Assembly: GCA_963277665.1 (NCBI GenBank)
Contig: OY728153.1
Span: 275,440,250-275,504,249 of the forward strand
DNA: 64,000 nucleotides
From: Viscum album
Lineage: Eukaryota; Streptophyta; Magnoliopsida; Santalales; Viscaceae
Direction: 5' to 3'
Shown here: piece after piece, positions 27,389 through 37,966 of the stretch
How positions within the stretch are numbered: position 1 is the stretch's first letter
Layout of the letters: each line of letters starts with the position of its first letter
Made by a program: the position numbers and the translations under genes
Notes under the pieces: generated by a model
Told to the model about the DNA's origin: nothing
Database searches by the model: none
The model's input: the letters and a program-made list of their open reading frames with translations, nothing else

Positions 27389-27745
27389 TCTTCAAGTCTG
27401 CACTAGAGTTGTCTGGTCACCAATGATATTCTGCCTATCAATTTCAGGTCGACTCTTTGGCTTCCTTGCAGACATAGACTTGACACTTTCTTGTTCATCA
27501 TCAGTATCTTCTTCTAATTCATCCTCTTCCACTTCTGTTCCCCATGTGTTTCTTACCTCATCATCACTTTCATCCAGAAACTGTTCACTGGGTCATTGAG
27601 TATTCTGTTCATTTTCAACTATAGTGACATCATTGCTCTCAACAATTTTTTCCAGCCTTTTGTTGAAACATTTATATGCTTTGCTTTTCCCTGATTAGAC
27701 AAGGAATATCCCCTCATCTCCTCGTGACTCAAACTTCCTGTGATT

Positions 27746-28506
27746 TTATTTGTTGAGAATGAAGCACTTACTCCCAAATATTAAAAAGTATTTCAGCATT
27801 GGCTTCTTTCCGTACCACATTTCATACGGAGTCTTCCCTTCCTTCGGACATAATAGAGACTTGTTTGAAATATAGACCGATGTCAAAACTACTTCCTTCC
27901 AAAATTTCTCTGGTAGGTCCTTTTCAATAAGCATCGTTTTGGACATGTTGTTGATGATCTGATTTCTCCTCTCAACTACTCCATTCTATTGGGAAGTTCT
28001 CACTGATGAAACTTGATTCCTTATCCCGTGTTTCTCGATATAGTTTTCGACTTGACTATTTGTGAATTCTGTACTGTTATCAGTACAAAACTTTAGAATT
28101 TTCTACCCAAGCATCCTTTCTGATTCCCTCCTATACTACTTTATGAAACTGAATACCTCTGTCTTATGGGTAACGACAAATACCCAGGCCATTCTGCTAT
28201 AATCATCAATGAAAAGAACATAGTACCTTTTCCCATTTATATCTCATGGTGAGATAGGTCCACATACATCCGCATGCACCAATTCGAGCACTCTAGTTGA
28301 TTTCTATTCCTTTGGCTTGTATGTCTTTCTGATGATCTTCCCTTGTTGTAAAGCATCACACGTATGAGTGCGATCATGCGATAGTTTGGGAAGGTCTCTA
28401 GCAGCATCACACTTTACCAGATCTTCCATGGATGGTTTTTATAGATGACCAAGTCGCTTATGCCACAACTGGTTTTCTTCCTCTCTAGATAAAAGGCATG
28501 TATCTT
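27746..28506 (-). pseudogene. GAG-pre-integrase and integrase of copia C, 3' side of the D insertion
   Basis: Near 28440-28470 the minus strand encodes LWHKRLGHL, the histidine pair of the integrase zinc domain. The Cys pair is damaged (HTCDALQQGK where CXXC is expected). FIDDYSRMAWVF (about 28190-28225) and the NKSLLCPKEGKTPYEMWYGKKP word (27746-27946) follow. Stops occur. The CACTA element D cuts the frame a few codons upstream of LWHKRLGHL. Confidence 0.85.
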
Positions 28507-28610
28507 CACTACTACAAAATAAGGCTATAGCCACGGACCTATAGCCACGGTTATATAGGTCTGTGGCTATAGCCAATTTATAGCCACGGTTTAATTAAGA
28601 AATCGTGCCT
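28507..28610 (+). repeat. Left end and subterminal repeats of CACTA D
   Basis: CACTACTACAAAAT is followed by three or four TATAGCCACGG-type words in both directions, matching those at the right end (37105-37426). Confidence 0.85.
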
Positions 28611-29040
28611 AAAATCATTCGTGCCCTTTTTTCCCCCAAAATCCGTCGGGCTCCTCCTCGACCCTCCTGTCCTCGCCATTTATCTCCCCCGCGATCTCCT
28701 CCTCGCCGCGCCCTCCTCCTCGCCACGACCCTCCCCCCCCGACGCCTCCTCACTACACCCTCCTCCTCGCCGCAACCTTCCTCCCCGATGCCTCCTCGTC
28801 GCGCCCTCCTCATCACCGCGATCCTCCTCCCTAACGCCTCCTCACCACGACCCTCCTCGTCGACGACGCTCTTCTGACGCCTCCTCACCACGACCCTCCT
28901 CCCCGAAGACTCCTCACCGCGACCCTCCTCCTCACTGTGACCCTCCTCCCCGACGCCTCCTCCCCAACGCCTCTCTTCTGATGCCGAGGTCGACACCCCC
29001 AGCAACCCTGAAAACCCTTGACCACTCATTGGCCACAATT
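28611..29040 (+). repeat. C-rich minisatellite in CACTA D
   Basis: Imperfect tandem copies of a word like CCTCCTCCCCGACGCCTCCT with CACCACGACC variants, about 20-33 bp per unit, with the C-rich strand as plus. It yields long open frames on both strands (proline/serine-rich or glycine/arginine/glutamate-rich), which are a by-product of the repeat and not evidence of a gene. Confidence 0.8.
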
Positions 29041-29164
29041 TGACAAAGATTCAAAGAGTATGAGGGGGTGTGAAGGGGGTGATGGGGAGTGTTGTGGGAA
29101 AATAAATCTCATAAAAATGAAATCTAAATTGAACAAATTAATAATTAGGGAATCGATAGATACC

Positions 29165-29310
29165 CCTATGAAGTTTCATACAATGGGGTCTGCCCGAGGG
29201 TGCACGTGGGGGTTGTCCGGGGGTGCACGGGGGGCTGTCTGGGGGTGCAGGGGGGGCTGTCTGGGGGTGCACGGGGGGTTGTCCGGGGTTCTGTGCAGGG
29301 GGGAAGGGGG
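29165..29310 (+). repeat. G-rich array 1 in CACTA D
   Basis: Tandem copies of a word like GGGGGTGCACGGGGGGCTGTC, period about 24 bp. Many runs of four to six G on the plus strand could form quadruplexes. From 29311 to 29930 I see no gene; there is a direct repeat of about 45 bp (AACAACACATTGTCTAGGAA) at 29585 and 29670. Confidence 0.75.
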
Positions 29311-29934
29311 GCTGCATTATATAATTTGGGAAATGATTTAAAACAAAATTGGATTTTAGGAAATTTTTTGGTCTTATGATGAAATTCATGAGGTGTTTTG
29401 AAAATAGAGGAGAACTTTATGAAGTTTGAGTGACACATCATACTTGACCCTTTTTATATCCCTGTAGGGGGTTTCCCTCTTTTTATTAAAACGGTTGTTT
29501 GAACCAAGACACTCTTTAAGTGCCGTTAGACTTTTAAGATGGGTCCCATGTTGTGTGTCTATGTCACATGGGATGTGATATTTAAACAACACATTGTCTA
29601 GGAAATAGAGGCAATTCCATAGTGTCGTTAGAGTTTATTTGGTTCTCTGCTGAAAAATAGTTCAAAGTTAAACAACACATTGTCTAGGAAACAGAGGCAA
29701 TTCCATAGTGAACTGCTAGAGTCTCGGTCCAAAGGTATATTCAAGGCTTAATATAGCACTCATCTTTATGGGGAACATGTGTTTTATGATTCTCTAGCTA
29801 GTGAGTCACTGGATACCAAGGGTACTTTGACATAATAATACATTCAAGGATCTAAATGTTTAGTATCACAGGAAAATTAGGTTCATAAAACACTTGTACA
29901 TAATACAAAAACATTATTTAGTAACTGGGAATGG

Positions 29935-30315
29935 ATGGAGGGGGAAGGGGGGGCTGTGTAGGATAGGGGGCTGGGTGGAGGGGGGCAGGGGGTAGGGGGC
30001 AGGGTGGAGGGGGGAAGGGGGCAGGGGGGCAGGGTGGAAGGGGGCAGGGGGCAGGGGGAGGGGGGCAGGGGGCAGGGGGGGCAGGGGGTGGGGCTGCAGG
30101 GGGGGTTGTGCAGGCTAGGGGGCTGGGTGGAGGGGGGAATGGGGTAGGGGAAGGGTGCAGGGTGGAGGGGTGAATGGGGGAAGGATGGGGGCAGGGGGGA
30201 GGGTGGAGGGGCAGGGGGCAGTGGGCAGGGTGCAGGGTGGAGGGGTGCAGGGGGCACGGGGGCAGGTTGGAGGAGGACAGGGGGCAGGGGGCAGGGGGTG
30301 GAGGGGTGCAGCTGT
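29935..30315 (+). repeat. G-rich array 2 in CACTA D
   Basis: About 380 bp of GGGGGCAGGGTGGAGGGG-like repeats, almost free of C and A runs. The minus-strand frames here are only proline-rich repeat translations. Confidence 0.8.
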
Positions 30316-31830
30316 GGATAGGTTAATTAAATAATTCATCAATATATAATAGAGGGAAGTGATTATTTAGAATCCCATGATTCAGGTGAGGATAATTTAT
30401 ATACAAACACATACATCATTTACACTATATTATAAATTGAACTGATGCTTTCCAAGGGGACACACTTGGAAGAACAAAACCAAACTTCAATAGACCATCA
30501 ATTTATACCTAAATTTACATCAAATTAAAAGGAATAATCTAATATGAAGTCATAGAGTTCATTAATTCAACTAGTAATATCTTTATAAAAAAATTCACAT
30601 TAAGTAGGTGACACAAAAAATACAATAGAAAGACATCATGATTCTACTACATCAACTGAATCATTTAAAATAGTGGATCCTAGAGCATAAAACTGACCAC
30701 AAACTCTATAATAAAAAATATTTGTAAATGTTAAATATTGATGAATATATACTATACAAGAAAAGATAAAAATTTCTTTAGTAGGATCCAATGGGAAAAC
30801 CCCACTAGATTAAATAGATAGCAATGGATGAGACATACTCCAGAATGATTGACTACAATTTTTTCCAAACAGCTAGGAACTAATGATAGTAGATCTTTAA
30901 TGTAGAAAATCATGATGAGTACAAACTCATGATAATATGGTCATAGATTATGACCTCCCATGACCTATGTTGTTTCTATCTGATCAACATACAGTAGAAA
31001 CATAAATAGTGTGACATGTTCCTCAATCTAAAAAAAATACACCCTGTAAATTACCCTCCAAAGCCTCCTCATCAAGAATATAGATTTGAGTAATTTTGAT
31101 GTTGGGTCATGAAATATATCTAAAACTATCACTTACTGATGCTTAACAATTGAAGGGTAAGAAACTTTTAGAAACTACCTTCCATCACAGTTGAAGAAAT
31201 AAAATTTTCACCAAACTATCCCAATATTTCTACAACGAAACAATCCAATCCGTACAATATCTAAAGAACAAGAACAACCATTTCCAGTCTTTTCCAAACA
31301 AAATTTTCACCACAAATGAATCCTAGTTCCCCTTTTTATCAGAAGTGAAACTGAATGATATGTTAACCTCCTCTGAAAATTCATTTTTCAATGCATATAA
31401 AATCAAGCACCCATACATTGGTACTCTGGTGTTATTTTTTTTTAACATTGTCTTCTAATTCTAACCATCATTTGAATCAACTCTATGCTGGTATTATGAC
31501 TCAAAAAACATATCATCTACACCATGATTATAATTTTGATATCATACTGGGTATATAACTAAAAAATATTAAAGGAATATAGACTCATAAACCTATAATT
31601 TAGAATATTCGTGGTTTATTATTATTATTATAATATTACAGTTACACCTAATCTCATGGCCTGCCCATTTTAAAACGCGTATGAATTGAATAATGATTAT
31701 GTATCCTCTCTCATATTTATACTCTGCAACTAGTATCACTTCACTTAATTGTCCAATTATACATGAATGTGTTTTCATTGGATCATTGGGGCCCCTAAAT
31801 ACATGTGTTAAAGCTGAAATCCCTTAGTTA
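30316..31830. other. AT-rich part of CACTA D without a recognised gene
   Basis: The base composition is ordinary and AT-rich with no long ORF and no retroelement words that I could find on either strand. A TTATTATTATTATAATATTA run lies at 31617. Confidence 0.5.
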
Positions 31831-31969
31831 TGTTTGGTACATGGCTCATCTAACAATATTCCCATAACTTATTGTCCTCAACAGCGCCTACCTCTAATCT
31901 CTATCTCTTCCCTCTATCTAATCTTTTTATATCAACTTATCATGACCTTCCCCCCATTGGTAAAACTCC

Positions 31970-32360
31970 AACACGCTGTGGTCATGCCGCGGTCACGCCG
32001 TGGTCATGCCGCGGTAATGTCGTGATTTGGCCCTGCTCCAGCCACATCCAGCCCACACCACCCCCCTTCCACCTTCATTTCAGCCCACTGCCACCAACAT
32101 TCTAGCCCGCAACAGCCTCCCCTGCCACCTTCGAATCAGCCTGCACCATTCCCGCAGCACCTGCAACCAGCCCCCTTCCACCAGCATTACAGCCTCCTCC
32201 CGCTCCCTTCGCTCCTGGCCGGAAGATGTTGCCCCACGGATGTCGCTGGACTGGGCCAACACGCCGCGGTCACGCCGCGGTCACGACGTGGTAATGTCGT
32301 GATTTGGCCCTGCTCCAGCCACATCCAGCCCACACCAGCCCCCTTCCACCTTCAATTTTA
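31970..32360 (+). repeat. Direct repeat pair with palindromic CCGCGGTCACG words
   Basis: About 95 bp at 31970-32068 (CGCGGTCACGCCGTGGTCAT..., ending CCCTTCCACCTTCA) returns at 32258-32356 with few differences. Each copy starts with tandem CCGCGGTCACG-type units. The 190 bp between them are C-rich. No gene is supported. Confidence 0.65.
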
Positions 32361-32469
32361 AGGAGTTTTATGGTTTTTAGATTTTTTTTAGGGTTTTTAG
32401 AAGTTTTAAGTTTTTTTTGTTTTTTTGCAAGGAAAAAATAGTACTATAAATATCAATGAAAAGATGAAT

Positions 32470-34690
32470 TGCAACAGATCAATCAAAGGTGAAACGACAG
32501 TTGAACCAAGAACCCAAATTTATAGCTCAACCATATCAAGGCATGTGAACCAAGAAAAGTTCCCATTAAACACCAAGAAACCAAGAAAATAAGCGAACAC
32601 GAGACCCTACGATGTCCAACCAAACAGAAACCGGATGGTGAGGTTCGCTTCCAAACTGGCAAAGCAACATCCACGAATGTAGAAAAAAAAACAGTAACAA
32701 AACCATGACATCATGAAGAAATAACCAAGAAGTCATAGACTGCAAGCACCAGTAATAGAAACTAGGGAATAAGGTAACATCTAAGAGTCGCCCCAAGCCC
32801 TTCCATACTCCAAGAGAGCCAACTAGCATCACCATTAATCGCATCCAGTAGGAGATGGGCACACACAAAACTAACAGGAGACAGGGTGGATCCCCCTCCC
32901 ATCCAGTGGAACTCGATCACTATAGAGACATCACCTATGAACTCATAGAAAGTAGCAACAGAAAAACCCATGAACCCAGCAAGAAATACCTACAAGTGAA
33001 AAGAAGATTCCCAAAAGGAACAAGCCAACCAAACTACAAGTCAAACTCAGAATCTATATCAACCAAACTAATAAACGCACACTCTAACACACCACCAACC
33101 ACTGACGTTATCCAATCCACTCACTCACACACACAGAGATGCACACACTCACTCATGAAACACCACCCAAGAAAGCTCCACTCAAATCCCAATAAAGTAG
33201 CAACAAGAAAAGAAACTGGAATCCCCCCCAATCAACGACCATCCCCTAACCACCTATAAGAAACCACTCCCACACACCAGTCCATATGAGCCTGCACCGC
33301 AGCAAACAAAAAAATAACTGACAAAAACTTTCACCATGTGACAAAAAAGAACAACTCTAGCACACCCATGACACCTGACCACCGAACCCAGCAAAGACCA
33401 GCCCCATGCAAAGCAACCTGCAAACCAGTTGACGCCTACCCAATAGACTTCTAACCAAACTACTCCCAAACCGTCCTAATCTACACCTCAAACCAGACAA
33501 CTCCACTCCTCCATCCATCAACACCCAAGCACCACTGGAAACCTTATCCCACACCATCCCTAGCACGACCACCAATCAATGACCAAGGAATCCCCAAGAA
33601 CCTATAGAAAACCTAGGAGAGTAGGCACGATATTCCCTTCACCCCACCAATCCACGAGCACACTAGAAGAAAGCCACAACCCAAATTCTCCTAGAAACCT
33701 ACTCTAAAAAAGACAACATGCAACCTCACTAACCAAGAGACACACACCATCCACATGCCCCATCAAGAAACCACCTGCACCGAGAAACCCATCCAAACCA
33801 TCAACTCAGAAACCATCAAAAAAATATCCAGACAAGAAACATTGCAAAATACTATAGCCTACCCAATGAACAACCATGAAAAAAGACCAAGCCTTACAAC
33901 AAGCTGCCTAAACCAAATACCATTCAAGGGAATCCCACTCTAATCGAGCCTGCATCCAGCACAAGGGTAGCCATAAGACCTTCAAGAAGAAAACAACAAC
34001 CAAGGAGGAATCATTCATCTGCAATAGCCCCTGCCAAACCAGAAGAACACGCCTCTATGGGTCGGCCACACTAAGATGCACCAGATATAGCCTATAATGA
34101 GAACCCAACCAAAGATATCTGAGACCAACGCCAGAAAAACAAAACACAAAAACCCACAAAAAACCATCAAATCCGCTTCAAGCTGCTCCAAAACTAGCAT
34201 GCTTCATGCCTCGACGAGAAACCAGTGGAAGGAAAGACAACCAGTAACAACGGAAGCCAGCAACCAGCCCAAGCATCACAACAGCTGCACTGCCAACACA
34301 TCCCCTCTACCCTGCAGAAGACCCATTGCTATCATCACCAGTAGCTCCATCCAGAGACCCTAACACCACAAAATCAAGGATACCTATAACTGGCTGAAGG
34401 CCTGATAAGAAGAGAGTCCAACAACACATGAAACCACACCTTCAAGTACCACAAAGCCACCCGCAACCAACTCCAACCACATGAAACAATAGCCAACGAC
34501 CTCACGAGTCCAGAAACCAAAGACATAAAAATGGAAGGCACAACATCAGACTTCACCAGATCCAAGACACTCCATGTACACAAATCCAAACCCTGCACTA
34601 ACAAGAGTATCCCAACCCCATACAACATCACCTCAACAAAACCCTCAAGTCCAACAACCAGAACCCTCACCCAAATCCCAAAAACAAACA
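32470..34690. other. A/C-rich block of CACTA D with strong strand asymmetry
   Basis: Over more than 2 kb the plus strand is dominated by A and C and is poor in G and T. The minus-strand ORFs, such as 32566-32868, are low-complexity Leu/Val/Trp/Phe-rich readings and match no family that I know. It may be decayed or captured DNA, or the product of a strand-biased process. No gene is supported. Confidence 0.5.
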
Positions 34691-34699
34691 TCTAGTTCC

Positions 34700-34990
34700 C
34701 TCTCAACCCAACAGGGGGGAGGGGTGCTGTCCAGGGGAGGATTTGCAGGGGGAGGGGGCTGCAGGGGGGTGGGTTGTGCAGGGGAGAGGGTGGGGGCTAT
34801 TTTTTTTGGGGGAGGGGGGCTGTCCAAGAAGGGGGGCTGTCCAGGAAGGGATTTATAGGGGGAGGGGGCTATCCAGGGAGGATTTGCAGGGGGGTTGTCT
34901 ACTGCAAGGGAAGTGGGGGGGGCTGTCCAGGGGGGCTTTACAGGGGGTGGGGGCTGCAGGGGGGAGGGGGATGCAAGGGGAGTGGGGACC
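34700..34990 (+). repeat. G-rich array 3 in CACTA D
   Basis: Repeats of the GGGGGGCTGTCCAGGGGAGG and GGGGGCTGCAGGGGG kinds. It ends abruptly at about 34990 against a copia fragment. Confidence 0.78.
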
Positions 34991-35725
34991 GCTAAGGAGA
35001 TTATGTTTCATTAAAGGATGGGGACCCACCATAAATAAAGTAAGGTGATGATGGATTGATTATCTAACTCTATAATAATGGATCATATTCCCTCAACCTT
35101 GCACCTATTATTTTTTCCTAAGAATACATCTACTTCTCTCTTTTTGACCAGCTCTAAAAATGAATCTCTCTGTTGGAAAATATGAAAAGAACAACTAGAT
35201 TCTAGGACCCACTCTTGATTGAGTGTATAAATGGACACATTCAAGATTTAAACAAATGTCATAGCCTAAATCAACCAGAAAATACAGGTTAGTGGGCTGT
35301 TTGGATTCCAACTCACGCATGAGTTTCCTACGCTCGAGCTTAATGTGACTAGGTTTACCATAGTGAAAACATATTACTTTTCTATCTATATAGCTTGTCC
35401 TAGATTTGGGTTATTTATTAATATTATTTTTATCCCTACTGAATTGTTTTTTCTTACCTTTAGTTTAAGGTCTCCCCCTTGTGAAAAACTCTTATCCTCA
35501 CCTTTTATTTTTGTTCTAGAATGAAATTCCTTAGATAGATGGGATGATTTGATATCTTCTAATGTTAAATAGACTCAACCATACATCATGGTCGTAACAA
35601 GTGTTCTATATCTATTTTCAAGAGTGATTAATATGATCATTTCTGGATCCTCATCATCTACATAAACATTAATATTGTCTAAATCTAACATGAATTTATT
35701 AACCTCATCTAAATGGTTTTTTATA
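34990..35725 (-). pseudogene. Captured Ty1/copia gag-protease fragment inside CACTA D
   Basis: Minus-strand reading from about 35725 gives HLDEVNKFMLDLDNINVYVD and LENRYRTLVTTMMYG, the late part of a copia gag (UBN2 type). A worn zinc knuckle follows (ICFHYGKPSHIKLERRK, near 35340-35380), then the protease start EWVLESSCSFHIF (active-site D and G replaced) near 35190-35225, and KVEGI near 35090. Both ends fall at G-rich arrays. The fragment is not from element C, whose own gag and protease differ. It is broken by stops and shifts. Confidence 0.72.
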
Positions 35726-35729
35726 GATG

Positions 35730-35837
35730 TACTAGGGGGGTGTGCTGGGGCAGGGGGAGGGGTGTGCAGGTGGGGGGCAGGGGGCAGGGAGAGGGGGCAT
35801 GGGGAGGGGTGTGCAGGTGGGGTCCAGGGGGCAGGGG
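35730..35837 (+). repeat. G-rich array 4, left of element G
   Basis: GGGGCAGGGGGAGGGGTGTGC-like units. The same array continues at 36766-37060 on the far side of element G, so it is one array split by G. Confidence 0.8.
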
Positions 35838-35861
35838 CACTACTGGAAATCGGATCTTTCC

Positions 35862-36345
35862 CAACACTTATATATACCCTTTCCCAACGGTTCTCCCAAA
35901 CCGTTGGGAAAGGGGGGTCTTTCCCAACGGTTTGGGAGAACCGTTGGGAAAGGGTCCTCAAAACCCACCTTTCCCAACGGTTCTCTCAAACCGTTGGGAA
36001 AGGGGGGGTCTTTCCCAACGGTTTGGGAGAACCGTTGGGAAAGGGTCCTCAAAACCCACCTTTCCCAACGGTTCTCCCAAACCGTTGGGAAAGACCCCCC
36101 CTTTCCCAACGGTTTTGAGAGAACCGTTGGGAAAGGTGGGTTTTGAGGACCCTTTCCCAACGGTTCTCCCAAACCGTTGGGAAAGGGGGGGTCTTTCCCA
36201 ACGGTTTGGGAGAACCGTTGGGAAAACTCACCCCAAAAACCAACCTTCACCCTCCAGGAAATTTCCACCTATCCCAACAGTTTTGAGAACCGTTGGGATA
36301 GGTCTATCCCAACGGTTTTGAGAACCGTTGGGATAGATTCTTTCA
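35862..36345. repeat. Palindromic tandem repeats of element G, left arm
   Basis: Units of about 91 bp built from CTTTCCCAACGGTT and AACCGTTGGGAAAG around short GGTTTGGGAGAACC-type centres. Each half is its own reverse complement, so the strand can fold into stacked hairpins. The right arm (36525-36745) has CCAACGGTTTT/AAAACCGTTGG units with TATACC flanks. The frames that read FPTVLPNRWER and FPNGLGEPLGK are products of the repeat. Confidence 0.85.
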
Positions 36346-36442
36346 TTTCTTCCAGGTCTGCTACCCGAGAACATTATATAAATCTAAATTTTAAATAATT
36401 ATGATAATACATATATATATTTATGAAATTATGTTTACAAAA

Positions 36443-36520
36443 GTGACGTTAGCTTAGTGGTTAAGTCGTTCGATTATGAACAAGGGGTCGTGGGATCAAA
36501 TCCCAGCACATGTTTTTTTT
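36443..36520 (+). repeat. tRNA-like (SINE-head-like) sequence in element G
   Basis: TAGCTTAGTGG (36450-36460) fits an RNA polymerase III A box, and GGGATCAAATCCC (36492-36504) fits a B box with T-arm symmetry, about 40 bp apart as in tRNAs. GTTC/GAAC around 36468-36480 could form an anticodon stem. A T run (36512-36520) follows. The acceptor ends do not pair well, so a working tRNA is unlikely; a tRNA-derived relic is more likely. Confidence 0.45.
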
Positions 36521-36765
36521 TTGAAATACATTTACCAACGGTTTTATATCCGTTGGAATAGATTTTCATATTACTTATACCAACGGTTTTGTAAACCGTT
36601 GGGATAGGTCTATACCAACGGTTTTGGGAAAACCGTTGGTATAGACCTATCCCAACGGCTTACTTCGCAACGGTTCTCCAAACCGTTGGTATAGGCTATA
36701 CCAACGGTTTGGAGGCCTATACCAACGGTTCCAAACCGTTGGTATAGGTTAGTATTCTACTAGTG

Positions 36766-37060
36766 GGGCATGGAGAGGGGGGGGAGAGGGGGCAGGGGGT
36801 GTGCTGGGGTAGGGGGAGGGGTGTGAAGGTGGGGGCAGGGGGCAGGGAGGGGGCATGGGGCGTGCTGGGGTAGGGGAGGGGTGTGCAGGTGGGGGCAGGG
36901 GGCAGGGGGTGTGTAGGTGGGGGGCAGGGGGTGTGTTGGGGTAGGGGGAGGGGTGTGTGCAGGTGAGGGGGGCAGGGGGAGGGGGTGTGCAGGTGGGAGG
37001 GCAGGGGAGGGGGCAGGGAGGTGTGCAGGAGCAGGGGGTGGGGGTGCTGGGGCAGTCCTC
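36766..37060 (+). repeat. G-rich array 4, right of element G
   Basis: Continues the GGGGCAGGGGGTGTGCTGGG-like array. It ends at a hairpin, AGCCAGCACGG/CCGTGCTGGCT (37069-37091), followed by a T run. Confidence 0.78.
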
Positions 37061-37104
37061 CTAACAGCCAGCACGGTTCACCGTGCTGGCTTTTTTTTTA
37101 TACA

Positions 37105-37426
37105 GTGGAAAGCCCTATAGCCACGGTTTGAACCGTGGCTATAGAGATATAGCCACGGTTTGAACCGTGGCTATAGAGATATAGCCACGGTTTGAACCGT
37201 GGATATAGAGATATATCCATGGTTTGAACCGTGGCTATAGAGATATAGCCACGGTTTGGAACCGTGGATATAGGGTTATAGCCACGGTGACCGTGGATTT
37301 TACTGGCATCTATCAGGCTGACCCTATAGCCATGGTTTTAAACCGTGGCTATAGGGTCAGACCTATAGCCACGCCAATACCAGCCACGGTTTAGAACTGT
37401 GGATATAGACCAAATTTCCAGTAGTG
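37105..37426. repeat. Right subterminal repeats of CACTA D
   Basis: Five or more tandem units of 32 bp, each a near-perfect palindrome TATAGCCACGGTTT/AACCGTGGCTATA (CCACGG at 37121, 37153, 37185 and so on), then more variable copies up to the terminal CCAGTAGTG. Confidence 0.85.
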
Positions 37427-37429
37427 CTT

Positions 37430-37943
37430 CTTCCCCACCTACAAGTTAAATATTTCCCTTTGTCCTTTTTCCCTATAGAATAACTGCTCCATATTTTCCT
37501 TTCACAACACACATCTTCTTGGTAAATCGGATAGAATGCCCAGAGTCACATAGTTGACTGACACTGAGCAAGTTATGACTAAGATCCTCTACTACCAAGA
37601 CATCAGCATGTCTCATTTCTTTTCCCCCAAACTTGGATTTCCCTGAGCCAACAATCTTCAGGCCTTCATCATTTCCAAATTTGACAACTTCTTCTTTGTC
37701 ATATTTTATGCCTGTAACAAGATCCTTATTACCCGTCATGTGAGATATGAAACCACTATCAAGGATCCACACACCAGAGCGATCTGATGCTTTAAGGGAA
37801 ATCTCTACCACCACGACCTTTTCATTCTTCTTCTTCTTGGTCCATAATTTTTCCTTCACACTCGGCATGGATTGAGACTTCTGTTCTTTCTCAGAGTATG
37901 ATGGACCAGCTTCATCTTGCAAAGGCGCTAATCTATTCTGCAT
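37430..37943 (-). pseudogene. Protease of copia C, 5' side of the D insertion
   Basis: The 156-residue frame 37473-37943 includes VWILDSGFISHMTGNKDLVT, with the aspartate and glycine of the protease active site, followed by VKFGNDEGLKIVGSGK and VEDLSHNLLSVSQLCDSGH, the usual copia order leading to the GAG-pre-integrase domain. The CACTA element D separates it from the integrase at 28506. Confidence 0.87.
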
Positions 37944-37966
37944 TTTTAACTCACCTTTCAGTTTAT

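Larger units (their letters stand above)
35838..36765. mobile_element. Small CACTA-type element G in a G-rich array
   Basis: Starts CACTACTGGAAATCGG and ends ATTCTACTAGTG, with GGG on both sides (35835-35837, 36766-36768); in a G-rich target this duplication is weak proof by itself, but the array plainly resumes. 928 bp with no coding capacity. Its arms are almost entirely palindromic AACGGTT/AACCGTT units, and a tRNA-like segment lies in its middle. It must be mobilised by another element. Confidence 0.8.
28507..37426. mobile_element. CACTA element D, inserted in pol of copia C (TSD CTT)
   Basis: Starts CACTACTACAAAATAAGG and ends TTTCCAGTAGTG, with CTT on both sides (28504-28506, 37427-37429), a 3-bp duplication as expected for CACTA. 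The reading of copia C resumes on the other side. Subterminal repeats are hairpins of the TATAGCCACGG type. No transposase is recognisable within 8.9 kb. The inside is a patchwork of C-rich and G-rich arrays, an A/C-rich block, a copia gag-protease fragment and a smaller CACTA-type element (G). Confidence 0.9.

Noticed and set aside
28595..29043. Long open frames on both strands, rich in Pro/Ser/Arg or Gly/Glu/Arg
   Set aside because: They are translations of a short-period C-rich minisatellite; several frames are open because the unit lacks stops.
29883..30342. Proline-rich minus-strand frames resembling extensin-like proteins
   Set aside because: Product of a G-rich array; no signal peptide, Tyr motifs or promoter, and several frames overlap.
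32483..32971. Hydrophobic minus-strand frames that could be read as membrane proteins
   Set aside because: The A/C-rich plus strand gives G/T-rich codons (Leu, Val, Trp, Phe, Gly) on the other strand; several overlapping frames look alike and none has a family match.
35575..36321. Long frames reading FPTVLPNRWERG and FPNGLGEPLGKG repeats, seeming like a repeat protein
   Set aside because: They arise from palindromic AACGGTT units of element G, and similar words appear on both strands. Only the 35575-35725 part is a true relic, of copia gag.
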